DNA of 64,000 nucleotides, from contig JBHJHD010000029.1 of NCBI GenBank assembly GCA_050331115.1, positions 48,036 to 112,035 on the forward strand. Direction: 5' to 3'. Positions 52,254-61,416 of the stretch are shown piece after piece (the stretch's first letter is position 1; every line of letters starts with the position of its first letter). Position numbers and translations under genes: made by a program. Source of the stretch: JBCCAG01 sp050331115 (lineage in GTDB: Bacteria; Cyanobacteriota; Cyanobacteriia; CAKZMO01). The notes beneath the pieces were generated by a model. The model had not been told where the DNA came from. It saw nothing but the letters and a program-made list of their open reading frames with translations, and searched no databases.

Positions 52254-54857
52254 ATGTTTCGTCTTCCTTTCCAGCGGCCCAAGCGCCGCCGCGATTTGCA
52301 CTCTGGTGCTCCACAGCCCAATAGCCCGCGCTACAAGGCCCGTTCGTCGACCGTCCGTCGCCTCTGGTTTCTCCCCATTCTCGGCCTAATTCTCGCTGCG
52401 ATCGCCAGCTTTAGCCTGTGGTCTACGCCCTCCATAGCCCAGAGCAATGCCCAGGGCAGCTCGCTTGAGCAGCAGGAAAACCAGGTCATTCAGCAATTTA
52501 AGCTCCCTCGAGCGCAGCAGCAGCGCCCGGTTTACCGGCCTCGCCCGGCCCCCGCTCGCCGGGCTCCTTCGCGCTCATCGTCCCGTCAAGTGCCGCGTCC
52601 GGCAGCGCCAGCGCGCGCTTCGACTGAGTCCAGTTCTGGGTCAAGCGCTGGATCAACCTCTAAACCGGCCGCACCGGCCGCTTCAGAATCGGCGTCGAAG
52701 CCCGATAGCGCTAGCGAGACATCGGAGTCAGACACCGCTTCCGCCGAAGAAGCCGTTTATGATTACCAGCTGAACTTCAGCCGCAGCCCAGTTGTGGGAA
52801 ATCGGCTGCGGCTGCAGGGGGTCTATCCCGAGGCCCGCCTTGGCTTCACCCGCCCCCGGCATTGGGATCTGCAGTCGGCCAAAGCCATCGTTCGCTATCA
52901 GCATTCTCCCACCCTACTGGGCGATCGCTCCTACCTGACGCTGCGGGTCAACAACACTAGCCTCGGCAGCGTCCCCTTAGACCAGCCCAACAGCCAGATT
53001 GCCGAAGCCGTATTCGATATTCCCGTCAGCCTGATTCAGGACTACAACGACCTGTCAATGGTGGCGGTGCAGCACACCTCCGAGACCTGCACCAATCCCG
53101 CTAATCCGTCTGTCTGGACGGAGGTCATGCCGGATTCTGAGCTGCTGTTCGAGTTCAAGTCGGAGCCGGTGGCGCTAGATCTCGGCCAGTTCCCCTACCC
53201 GTTCATCGACCCCCTCAGCCTCGACCCGAACAGCATCACCTACCTGGCCCCCAAGGCCTATACCGATGTCTGGGCCACCGCCGCAAGTCGGTTTCAGATC
53301 GCCGCTGCCCGCATGGCCGAGCGCCAGCCTTTGCAGACCACAGTAGTGGACCAGATTGATGCTCTAGACTGGGGCGATCACCTAGTGATCATCGGTACGC
53401 CTGAAGACCAGCCCCTGCTGGCGGAGCTGTCGCTGCCCTTTACCCTTAAAGACAGCCAGATTCTCGATCAGGACGACACGCCGCTGCCCAATGACGCTGG
53501 CCTGCTGATTTTGACTAGCGTCAAGGACGGGGCGGTGCCGGCACTCATTGCGACGGGTAACGATGCGGCTGGGGTCGCCAAGGCGGTGCAGCTGCTCACT
53601 CAGCCCAGCGATCGCCAGATTCTTACAGGGCAAACGCTGCTGGTTTCCAATGTTACTGACGTAGCTAGCTCCGATGGCGACTGGCCAGGGTTTTTGCCTA
53701 GTGATACGACGTTTCAGCTGGCGGACCTGATGCTGGAGAACGGCGAGTCTTTTCAGGACGTCACCGTCCAAGGGGCGACGCCGCCTGTCATTCGCCTGCC
53801 CTTCAAATCGCCCCCGGATCAGCGCTACTTGAGGGGCAGCACCATGACTCTCAACTATAGCTACAGCCGTCAGGTGAACCCGCGCACGTCGGCGATTGAA
53901 GTCAAAATTAATGATGTCTCTGTTGGCTCCCGCCGCCTAGACGACTGGCGGGGCGGACGCAAGAGCTTTACCCTCGAGCTGCCGCCGGCCCTAATCCGCC
54001 CTGATTCGGTACTCACCGTCAATTTCATCCTCGATCCGAGGGATTCTGAGCTCTGCGGCCCACCAACCGACGGTCAGCTTTGGGGCACGCTGCACGGCGA
54101 CACGAGCTTCAACCTAAAGCACGACACTATTTTCGAGTTGCCTAACCTAAAGCTGCTGACGGCGGGATTTCCCCTAGCGGCCCCGCAGGATCTGTCCAAT
54201 CTTGCAATCGCTTTACCGGATGCGCCTACGGCGATGGAGGTCGACACGCTGATGGCGCTGTCGAAGCGGCTGGGTCAGATCAGCAGCGCCGACGCGGTCA
54301 AGCTGGTCGTCACCACAGGGCAGCCTTCGGCAGAGGTGAACAACCGCCATGTAGTCGGCATTGGCCGCCGCGATCGCTTCCCGCTGTCGCAGGCGCTCCA
54401 AGAAGGCGATCTGACCTTCAACGGTTCGGCGCGCCGCTTGCAGGGCAGCCAGGTCCAGAGCGCGTCGAGCTACGACGGCATTATTAAAGCGATTACGTCG
54501 GGTAAAGAGACCCGCACGATCGTCGCCCTCACGGCGGAAACGGAGGCCGGTCTCGGCGTCCTGCAGGACGTCCTCAATTTTGATCGCCTCTTTTTCCAGC
54601 TCGAAGGCGACACGGTGCTTGTCAATCGCATTGCCCCGGACCCCCAGCCCTACGATCCAGGCGCTTATCAGCTCACGACGCTCAACGCGGTCCAGCATCA
54701 GCGCGTCCAAAACGTTACCTCTTTGCGGGGTGCATCGCTCTTCCTGCAGCAGTACTGGTTCCTGATTCCAACCGGCATCGTGTTAGTCGCTCTGCTGCTC
54801 TACGGTATTTCACAGCTCTACGTTAACCGGGTTAGCCGGTCCCAGGAGGTAAGATGA
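52254..54857 (+). CDS. bcsB: Cellulose synthase regulatory subunit BcsB-like
   Basis: About 867 residues. An N-terminal membrane segment (about 39-60) precedes a long Q/P/A/S-rich linker (to about 165). Then come two repeats of a carbohydrate-binding and flavodoxin-like unit: LRVNNTSLGSVPLDQPNSQ near 243 and IEVKINDVSVGSRRLDDWRGG near 548. A C-terminal membrane anchor lies at about 836-856 (WFLIPTGIVLVALLLYG). BcsB guides the polymer through the periplasm. Start: ATG at 52254; a GTG two codons upstream is possible. The stop overlaps the bcsA start (ATGA). Confidence 0.88.
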   Translation: MFRLPFQRPKRRRDLHSGAPQPNSPRYKARSSTVRRLWFLPILGLILAAIASFSLWSTPSIAQSNAQGSSLEQQENQVIQQFKLPRAQQQRPVYRPRPAPARRAPSRSSSRQVPRPAAPARASTESSSGSSAGSTSKPAAPAASESASKPDSASETSESDTASAEEAVYDYQLNFSRSPVVGNRLRLQGVYPEARLGFTRPRHWDLQSAKAIVRYQHSPTLLGDRSYLTLRVNNTSLGSVPLDQPNSQIAEAVFDIPVSLIQDYNDLSMVAVQHTSETCTNPANPSVWTEVMPDSELLFEFKSEPVALDLGQFPYPFIDPLSLDPNSITYLAPKAYTDVWATAASRFQIAAARMAERQPLQTTVVDQIDALDWGDHLVIIGTPEDQPLLAELSLPFTLKDSQILDQDDTPLPNDAGLLILTSVKDGAVPALIATGNDAAGVAKAVQLLTQPSDRQILTGQTLLVSNVTDVASSDGDWPGFLPSDTTFQLADLMLENGESFQDVTVQGATPPVIRLPFKSPPDQRYLRGSTMTLNYSYSRQVNPRTSAIEVKINDVSVGSRRLDDWRGGRKSFTLELPPALIRPDSVLTVNFILDPRDSELCGPPTDGQLWGTLHGDTSFNLKHDTIFELPNLKLLTAGFPLAAPQDLSNLAIALPDAPTAMEVDTLMALSKRLGQISSADAVKLVVTTGQPSAEVNNRHVVGIGRRDRFPLSQALQEGDLTFNGSARRLQGSQVQSASSYDGIIKAITSGKETRTIVALTAETEAGLGVLQDVLNFDRLFFQLEGDTVLVNRIAPDPQPYDPGAYQLTTLNAVQHQRVQNVTSLRGASLFLQQYWFLIPTGIVLVALLLYGISQLYVNRVSRSQEVR

Positions 54858-57406
54858 CCCCCTCAACCCAAACCCAATCTCCGACAAGACCACGACAGCT
54901 CTGGCTGACCCGCGGCCTCGTCAACCTCCCCGACTGGTTCGATGCCCTGCTGCCCCGGCGATCGCAGTGGCCCCTCGCCATTTTGATCTTACTAACGCTG
55001 CTAATCTCGGTGCCCCTGATTATGACGCCGCTTACGGTGTGGCAGCAGGGCGCTGTGGCCGCCACCTTCATTGCCCTGGGGTGGGGGCTGGTGGTGCTAG
55101 AGCAGCGCCAGCCGGACCGGCGCGCCAGCGAATATCTACATCTATTTCTGGTGTGGCTCAGCGTGATCACCACCCTGAGGTATCTGTTCTACCGCGTCAG
55201 CTATACGCTCAACTTTTCTGACTGGCTAAGCACGATCTTTACCCTGCTGCTGTTTGGGGCTGAGCTGTACGCAATCTTTACCCTGCTGCTCACCTACTTC
55301 CAAACCATTCGCGCCCGCGATCGCCAGCCGGTCTCACTCGCGCAGGTTCCAGAGCGGCAGCTGCCCTCGGTGGACATCTACATTCCGACCTACAACGAAG
55401 ATGTGGCTATCGTCCGCAAGACGGCCCTCGCCGCCCTCGCGGTTGACTACCCCACCCAAAAGCGGCAGGTGTTTGTGCTCGATGACGGTCGTAAAGACCC
55501 CGAGCGCCGCCGCCTGCTGCAGGACATGTGCCGGCAGCTCGGCTGCGCCATGCTGACGCGGCCCAGCAACGACCACGCCAAGGCGGGCAACATCAACACC
55601 GCCCTGCCCCGCACGCCGGGAGAGCTGGTGCTGATTTTAGACTGTGACCACATCCCCAGTAAGCCAATTCTGCAGCATACGGTGGGCTTTTTCCTCGACA
55701 ACCCCAAGGTATCCCTCGTCCAGACGCCCCACTGGTTCTACAACCCCGACCCCTTTGAGCGCAACCTACTCACCCAGGGCCGCATCCCCGTGGGCAACGA
55801 GCTGTTCTACAAGCTGGTGCAAAAGAGCAACGACTTTTGGAACGCCACCTTCTTCTGCGGATCGGCGGCGGTGATTCGCAAGTCTCACCTGCTGGAGGTG
55901 GGCGGCATTGCCGTGGAAACCGTGACCGAAGACTGCCACACCTCCCTGCGACTGCACAAGCGGGGCTACGAGACGGTCTACTACGACAAGATCATGGTCG
56001 CGGGGCTGGCCCCCGATACCTTTGCGGCTTACGTCGGCCAGCAGATTCGCTGGGCAAGGGGCATGGCCCAGATTATGCGGCTCGAAAAGCCCCTATTTAA
56101 CTGGAAGCTGTCGCTGCCGCAGCGGCTATGCTACATGTCGGCGACCTCCCACTTCTTCTACGGATTTCCGCGACTCATGTATGCGATCGCCCCGGTGCTC
56201 TACCTGCTAGGCGGCATCAACCCGATTCGCGGTTTGGGGGTCGAGACGCTGGCCTACGCCCTGCCCCACATCATTTTGGCAATGAACGCCAATTATATTG
56301 CTCAAAAGGGCGTGCGGTTCTCGTTTTGGAATGAGATCTTTGAGTACGCGCTGGCCTTCCGCACGGGAATTGTCACCTTCATGGCGCTGCTCAACCCCAG
56401 GCTAGGAAGCTTTAACGTCACCGCCAAGGGGGTCTCGGTCACCAAGCGGGTTTTCGACCTTCAGTCCTCGCGGGTCACGGTTCTCTTGGTCGCCCTGCTG
56501 GTGTGTGCCCTGCTGGCAGTACCCTTCTGGCTAATTGTGCGCCCAGAAGCGCAGCAGGCGGTAATCATCAACGCGCTTTGGTGCTTGTTTAACTTAGTGA
56601 TGGTGATGGCCGCCTTGATGGTTGCCTTTGAGCAGCCGCAAATGCGCCGGGCACATCGACTCCAGCGTCAGCTTCAGGTGAACGTACGCGGCACCGAGCA
56701 GGTCCTGAAGGGACGAACCCTCGACATCAGCGAGCGCGGGGCCCGAATTCGCGTGGAGAGCTGGCCCAACCTTCCCGATATCGTTGAGCTGGAAATTCAA
56801 GGAGACTTCGGCGCTACCGTCCAACTCGAGGCCGAGGTTCTGAGAGTTCAGCCGATAGAAGACCAGGTCATCGTCGGCCTTGACTTTATTGAGCTTACGC
56901 CTGAGCAGGCCGATCAGCTGGTCCTAGTCCTCTACTCGGACGTAGATGAGTGGTATAGCCAAAAGCGCACGGCAACCGATCGCCCCTTTTCCTCTCTTGG
57001 CTTTATGGCGATGAGCCTGCTGCGAGCCTTTAAAGATCCTAAGCCGTCAAAGCGGACGCCAGTACTCAGGCGAATTCAGGCTCCGGCTCAAATTTACTGG
57101 AGCGGGCAGTTTTATCCGGCCATGGGCATTGAGATGAATTCGCGCTGCATCCGGCTGGTGGTCGATCGCGAGCAGTCCCCCGATTTGATGTCGCTACAGG
57201 CCTCTAAGCCTGCGGTCGGGCTGTCGGTGGGAATGCCCTACGAGGCCGAGGCGGTGCGTCTGGTGGCCCAGCTCGCAGACACCGTTTCAGCTGCCAAGGA
57301 CGCCGGCCTCGCACCGGGGCAGGCCATGGTAGAGCTGACGTTTCCACAGACGCTTAACTCGCGGCAGGGCTATAGAGTCAGGCAGCTCCTGCGGGAGCTC
57401 ACGTAG
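54854..57406 (+). CDS. bcsA: Cellulose synthase catalytic subunit with PilZ domain
   Basis: 850 residues. Four N-terminal membrane segments lead to a family-2 glycosyltransferase: LDDG with D210-D211, DCD at 263-265, FFCGS near 336, TED with catalytic D360, and QQIRW at 396-400. More membrane segments follow, then a PilZ domain with RRAHR at 598-602 and DISERG at 624-629, the RxxxR and DxSxxG motifs that bind cyclic di-GMP. It polymerises UDP-glucose and extrudes the chain. The start overlaps bcsB. All key residues are intact. Confidence 0.95.
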   Translation: MTPSTQTQSPTRPRQLWLTRGLVNLPDWFDALLPRRSQWPLAILILLTLLISVPLIMTPLTVWQQGAVAATFIALGWGLVVLEQRQPDRRASEYLHLFLVWLSVITTLRYLFYRVSYTLNFSDWLSTIFTLLLFGAELYAIFTLLLTYFQTIRARDRQPVSLAQVPERQLPSVDIYIPTYNEDVAIVRKTALAALAVDYPTQKRQVFVLDDGRKDPERRRLLQDMCRQLGCAMLTRPSNDHAKAGNINTALPRTPGELVLILDCDHIPSKPILQHTVGFFLDNPKVSLVQTPHWFYNPDPFERNLLTQGRIPVGNELFYKLVQKSNDFWNATFFCGSAAVIRKSHLLEVGGIAVETVTEDCHTSLRLHKRGYETVYYDKIMVAGLAPDTFAAYVGQQIRWARGMAQIMRLEKPLFNWKLSLPQRLCYMSATSHFFYGFPRLMYAIAPVLYLLGGINPIRGLGVETLAYALPHIILAMNANYIAQKGVRFSFWNEIFEYALAFRTGIVTFMALLNPRLGSFNVTAKGVSVTKRVFDLQSSRVTVLLVALLVCALLAVPFWLIVRPEAQQAVIINALWCLFNLVMVMAALMVAFEQPQMRRAHRLQRQLQVNVRGTEQVLKGRTLDISERGARIRVESWPNLPDIVELEIQGDFGATVQLEAEVLRVQPIEDQVIVGLDFIELTPEQADQLVLVLYSDVDEWYSQKRTATDRPFSSLGFMAMSLLRAFKDPKPSKRTPVLRRIQAPAQIYWSGQFYPAMGIEMNSRCIRLVVDREQSPDLMSLQASKPAVGLSVGMPYEAEAVRLVAQLADTVSAAKDAGLAPGQAMVELTFPQTLNSRQGYRVRQLLRELT

Positions 57407-57432
57407 GCTAAGAACGCCAAGCGCAGGACGCC

Positions 57433-57771
57433 TTAAAAGGGTGTGAAGGTGCGGAGCAGCTTCCGCGCCCGCAGCAGAAAGATAAGCTGCTGAAATTCCG
57501 AGCTGACCTCCGGCGGATATTCCCGCTCGGCCAGCTCGGCCTGCAGCTCGGCGTATTCGACCGCCGTGAGCGGTTCCCCGTTCACGGGCGATCGCGCCTC
57601 GAGGATAATTTCGGTGCGAGCCACCTCTTCCGGGACGTCCTCCGGCGGCGGTAGAGCGATCGCGGGCGCACAGGGTCCCACAATCAACAGCGTGGCGAAC
57701 GCCCGTCGGCATAAAGCCCGCATCTCCGGTAGACACGGCGCTCCTATATGGCCCCTATAATTAATGGTCAT
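57433..57771 (-). CDS. Conserved cyanobacterial exported protein, unknown function
   Basis: 112 residues. A hydrophobic signal-like stretch ends at APAIA (about 39). The mature part PPPEDVPEEVARTEIILEARSPVNGEPLTAVEYAELQAELA, then QLIFLLRARKLLRTFTPF, matches a small protein I recall in many cyanobacteria. The ATG at 57771 overlaps ispD by 11 bases; an internal ATG at 57723 would give a more usual signal peptide (MRALCRRAFATLL) and cannot be excluded. It is co-directional with ispD and convergent with bcsA. Confidence 0.7.
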   Translation of the reverse strand: MTINYRGHIGAPCLPEMRALCRRAFATLLIVGPCAPAIALPPPEDVPEEVARTEIILEARSPVNGEPLTAVEYAELQAELAEREYPPEVSSEFQQLIFLLRARKLLRTFTPF

Positions 57772-58450
57772 CCCGGTTCTGCAAAATAAAGGTCGCGATC
57801 GCCAGATCCATGGGCGTCGTAATTTTCAAATTTGTCTCTTCCCCTTCCACAATCTGAACCGGGAGTCCGCACCGCTCAAACAGCGCCGCATCATCTGTCA
57901 CTGCCCAGTCTAGCTCGCGCCCCTGCCGATGGCACTGCCGCAGCTGCGCCACCTCGAATCCCTGGGGGGTCTGCGCGGCCCACAGGCGAGCTCGGTTAGG
58001 GGTGCTTTCGATGCGGTCTGTACCTGGGGCAACTAATTTAATGGTGTCTTTGACCGGTACCGCCGCGATCAGGCCCGAGCAGGTCTGCAGCGCCTGGGCG
58101 CAGCGGGTAAACAGCTGGGGGGTCGCGAGGCAGCGCGCCCCGTCGTGGATCAGCACATGGGTCGCGTCTTTGGGCAGCGCCTCTAGGCCGTTATACACCG
58201 ACGCCTGACGCGTCTCCCCGCCCTGCACCAGCTCAACCGGGGTCTGCAGCGAGAGCGTTTCTAAAATAGATTTGACGTCGGGCCAGTCGTAGGGCTGACC
58301 CAGGAGCCCAATCCAGCTGATGTCAGGGCAGCGATCTGCGGCCTGCAGCGTCCAGGCGAGCACCGGCTGCGCCATCAGCGGCAGCAGCAGCTTGTTGCGA
58401 TCGCTGCCCATGCGTCGCCCTCGGCCTGCGGCAGGAATCAGTAAGTGCAC
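57761..58450 (-). CDS. ispD: 2-C-methyl-D-erythritol 4-phosphate cytidylyltransferase
   Basis: 229 residues; third step of the MEP isoprenoid pathway. The CTP-binding motif LIPAAGRGRRMGSDRNKLLLPL is near 4-25. VLIHDGARCLATP near 101 and AVPVKDTIKLV near 133 are typical. It starts at GTG (58450), the only codon giving the family N-terminus. Confidence 0.94.
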   Translation of the reverse strand: MHLLIPAAGRGRRMGSDRNKLLLPLMAQPVLAWTLQAADRCPDISWIGLLGQPYDWPDVKSILETLSLQTPVELVQGGETRQASVYNGLEALPKDATHVLIHDGARCLATPQLFTRCAQALQTCSGLIAAVPVKDTIKLVAPGTDRIESTPNRARLWAAQTPQGFEVAQLRQCHRQGRELDWAVTDDAALFERCGLPVQIVEGEETNLKITTPMDLAIATFILQNRDDH

Positions 58451-58735
58451 GGGGTCTACCCTCAGATGATTGTGTGATGGGCTAGATTTGATGCGCTAGA
58501 GAAGATACAGCTCAAAAAGCGCCATACCCCTCAGCTCTGATATCCTACCCCGACCGACCGCAGATTTTTGACCAGAAGGGTCAGGTTCCGGTTTCAGATG
58601 CGGCCTTGTGCGCGCATCCTCTGTCAGACCCGCAGGGTTGTGTCATGGATTAGCGTCACAGATTGAGTGCATCGGCTCTTTTGATTCAGGAGCCCTTCCA
58701 CTACAATTAAGAGCGGATTCTCCCGGTGAACAACC

Positions 58736-59698
58736 ATGCGCATACTGGCCCTTGTCCCTGGCGGGATTGGCGACCAAGTTCTGTTTTTCCCAACGCTGAG
58801 CAGCCTCAAGCAGGCCTACCCTGACGCTGAAATTGATGTTGTCGTTGAACCCCGCGCCAAAGGAGCGTATCGCGTCTGCCCGTCCGTCAACGCTGTAATT
58901 CCCTTTGACTTCAAAAGCCGCAACAGCCCCGCCGACTGGGCTAACCTCCTGGGCGTGGTTCGCGAGCGCTACTACGATGCAGCCCTATCTCTAGGCAGCC
59001 GCTGGAGCGTCGGCCTGCTGCTGTGGCTTACGGGAACGCCCGTTCGAGTCGGGTACGGCAGCAGCATTGGCAGCTGGTTTCTCACCAACCCGGTCCCTCT
59101 GAAGTCCGAGCAGTATGCCGCCTGCATGTATCACGACCTGCTCCAAGGGCTCGATATCACTGTCCCTTGTCCTTTGCCCAGCGTTAACGTACCGAAAAGC
59201 GACATCGACTGGGCCGATAGCGAGCGCAACCGCTTGGGCGTAGGCGATCGCGGCTATGTGCTCATCCACGGGGGCTCTAGTCAGCTTGCCAAAGACAAGG
59301 GCATCGACAAGCTCTACCCGGTTGACGCTTGGGCGACCATCGCTCAGGATTTTCAGAAGCGTCAGCCCGACCTGCCCCTTGTGGTGGTGGAGGGGCCGGA
59401 AGATAGGGCCTTCGTGTCGCGGCTCAAAAGCACTGCCGACGTCAAGGTGACCCAGCCCGGCGACATTGGCAAGCTCGCGGCGATGATTGCTGGGGCAAAC
59501 CTGATGTTGTGCACCGACAGCGCACCGATGCACCTCGCCGTAGCGCTCAAGGTCTACACCTTAGCGCTATTTGGCCCCACCGACCCGGCACGGCTGCTGC
59601 CCCAGGAAGATAAGTTCATTGGCATTAAGTCCGACAGCGACAGGATGGCGGATATTTCGCCTGAAAAGGTGTTGAGCCAGGTCTGGGGAGACGCGTAG
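58736..59698 (+). CDS. Glycosyltransferase family 9 protein (heptosyltransferase-like)
   Basis: 320 residues. MRILALVPGGIGDQVLFFPTLSSLKQAYP at the N-terminus and LMLCTDSAPMHLAVALKVYTLALFGPTDPARLLP near 256 are the two hallmark segments of GT9. VLIHGGSSQLAKDKG near 174 contacts the sugar donor. GT9 enzymes add heptose or other sugars to lipopolysaccharide core; the donor here is unknown. A weak promoter-like TACAAT (58702-58707) lies about 30 bases upstream. Confidence 0.88.
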   Translation: MRILALVPGGIGDQVLFFPTLSSLKQAYPDAEIDVVVEPRAKGAYRVCPSVNAVIPFDFKSRNSPADWANLLGVVRERYYDAALSLGSRWSVGLLLWLTGTPVRVGYGSSIGSWFLTNPVPLKSEQYAACMYHDLLQGLDITVPCPLPSVNVPKSDIDWADSERNRLGVGDRGYVLIHGGSSQLAKDKGIDKLYPVDAWATIAQDFQKRQPDLPLVVVEGPEDRAFVSRLKSTADVKVTQPGDIGKLAAMIAGANLMLCTDSAPMHLAVALKVYTLALFGPTDPARLLPQEDKFIGIKSDSDRMADISPEKVLSQVWGDA

Positions 59699-59717
59699 GT
59701 CGGTATGACCGCATGGC

Positions 59718-60572
59718 TTAAAGCTGCGCGGCCGAGAACGTATCGCACTGCGTCACGTCCCCTGTCTCAAGACCTTGGGTAAACCACCGGACCCGCTGTT
59801 CCGAGCTGCCGTGGGTGAAGGCGTCGGGGACCACATAGCCCTGGGACTTACGCTGCAGGCGATCGTCGCCAATGGCGCTAGCGGCGTTGAGGCCCTCTTG
59901 GATGTCGCCCTGCTCTAGCGCCACGTTTTCCGACCGGCTGGTGGAGTTCGCCCAGATACCAGCGAGACAGTCGGCCTGCAGCTCTAGCCGTACCGAGAGC
60001 TGATTGGCTTCGGTGCGGCTGGCCCGCTGCTGCGCCTGCCGCACCTGGTCAGAGATTCCCAGCTGGTTTTGCACGTGGTGCGCGACCTCGTGGGCAACTA
60101 CGTAGGCCTGGGCAAAGTCGCCCGGTGCCCCGAGCTGGGAGTCCATCGCCTGAAAAAAGCTCAAATCAATGTAAACCTTCTCGTCCGCAGGGCAGTAAAA
60201 CGGCCCTACTGCCGCCTGGGCATAGCCGCAGGCGGACTCAACGGCATTGGAAAACAGCACCAGGTTGGGCTCCTGGTAGTCCCGTCCAATCTCCTGAAAC
60301 AGGGCATTCCAGGTATCTTCGGTGTCGGCTAGCACCACCGACACAAATTCGGCGAGCTCATCCTGCTGCGGCGACGAGGCGGCCGGCGGCGACGATGGCC
60401 CTGGCCCGGTGGAGGTCCCCTGAAAAATGACCGAAGGGTCGCCCCCTAGCAGCAGCACAATAACGGCTAGGACGATGGCTCCAATCCCGCCACCGCCAAC
60501 TAAAACAGGTCCGGCCCCGCTGCCCCGCCGGTCTTCTACGTTGTCGCTCCGTCGTCCAAACTGCCAGCGCAT
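59718..60572 (-). CDS. Neutral zinc metallopeptidase (YpfJ family)
   Basis: 284 residues. MRWQFGRRSDNVEDRRG, then one membrane segment (about 25-45, GGIGAIVLAVIVLLLGG), matches the YpfJ layout. The zinc site is VAHEVAHHVQNQLG near 155, with a conserved ELQADCLAG acidic segment near 200 and DAFTHGSSEQRVRWF near 252. I chose the ATG at 60572 because it gives the family start. Substrate unknown. Confidence 0.9.
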   Translation of the reverse strand: MRWQFGRRSDNVEDRRGSGAGPVLVGGGGIGAIVLAVIVLLLGGDPSVIFQGTSTGPGPSSPPAASSPQQDELAEFVSVVLADTEDTWNALFQEIGRDYQEPNLVLFSNAVESACGYAQAAVGPFYCPADEKVYIDLSFFQAMDSQLGAPGDFAQAYVVAHEVAHHVQNQLGISDQVRQAQQRASRTEANQLSVRLELQADCLAGIWANSTSRSENVALEQGDIQEGLNAASAIGDDRLQRKSQGYVVPDAFTHGSSEQRVRWFTQGLETGDVTQCDTFSAAQL

Positions 60573-60708
60573 GATGCTCTCTCGGTAAGGTTGTGTATTG
60601 ATTCGTCGCTCTGATAGTAAACCAAGACCCAATGGAGGCTCATAGCCCTTACGGGAGAATTGCGCGATCGCCACGCCCTTTACGGCTAACTCAGCTCCTG
60701 AGAGCCTA

Positions 60709-60769
60709 CCTACTGGCAGCTCACCGGCAGCCCACCTACTGGCAGCTTACCGGCAGCTCACCTACTGGC
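60709..60769. repeat. 26-bp tandem repeat at the end of the DUF3611 gene
   Basis: Two 26-bp units (60709-60734 and 60735-60760, three differences) plus a 9-base partial unit. The partial unit contains the stop codon of the membrane protein gene, so each complete unit recreates a CAG-TAG-like sequence downstream. Confidence 0.8.
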
Positions 60770-61349
60770 GACCCATGATCTGCACAAGCCAAAGCGAGAC
60801 AGCGATGCCGAAGAAGTGGGCCAAGGCAATGTTGATGTTCGCCTGTATTACCCAGATATCTAGCGGCTGAATGGCCTGGGTAATGCGCTCAAAGATAGCC
60901 GCTCCGCCCTGGGGCTGGGAAAGGGCTTTGCTGACTAGCGCCCCAATCAGCGCTTCCCCCCCAAGCAGCGTCAGCAGCATTCCCGCCATATTGACAATCA
61001 GCCCAATCCGCAGCGATCGCACTACATCACTGGGGCGGGGACGGGCTTCGCTATCGGGCAACCGCAGCTGACGGGAGAGCCGCGTATAGCGAAAGGCCCA
61101 GTACGCGCCGCCGTAGAGCGCCAGCAGACCTAGACCGGCCAGCGCCAGGCCTATCCCCGCCCCTGGGTTATCTCGCGGTACATCGCTGCTTGTCTGAAAG
61201 TTAATCAACACCGTAGAGAACAGCAGCGTCAGCGACGAGACCACCGCCAAAATAATTTGAATCCAAAAGCTCGACCAGCCGTACCAGCGAAACGAGCGAA
61301 CAATGCGCTGGATGGCGGGTGAGAGTCGAGGAGAGTCTTTGTCTAGCAT
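60762..61349 (-). CDS. DUF3611 family membrane protein
   Basis: About 195 residues with four membrane segments (near 25-50, 67-90, 115-140, 168-190). SPAIQRIVRSFRWYGWSSFWIQIILAVVS and the C-terminal ANINIALAHFFGIAVSLWLVQ are the DUF3611 pattern of cyanobacteria and plants; function unknown. I used the ATG at 61349; an in-frame ATG at 61406 would add 19 unconserved residues. It is co-directional with the CPBP gene, 67 bases after its stop. Confidence 0.85.
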   Translation of the reverse strand: MLDKDSPRLSPAIQRIVRSFRWYGWSSFWIQIILAVVSSLTLLFSTVLINFQTSSDVPRDNPGAGIGLALAGLGLLALYGGAYWAFRYTRLSRQLRLPDSEARPRPSDVVRSLRIGLIVNMAGMLLTLLGGEALIGALVSKALSQPQGGAAIFERITQAIQPLDIWVIQANINIALAHFFGIAVSLWLVQIMGRQ

Positions 61350-61416
61350 TGAAGGGGCTTGATACAAAGAAGATAGCGAGGAGCAAGTATGACTGTACGA
61401 TAGCATCTGGCTGCCT

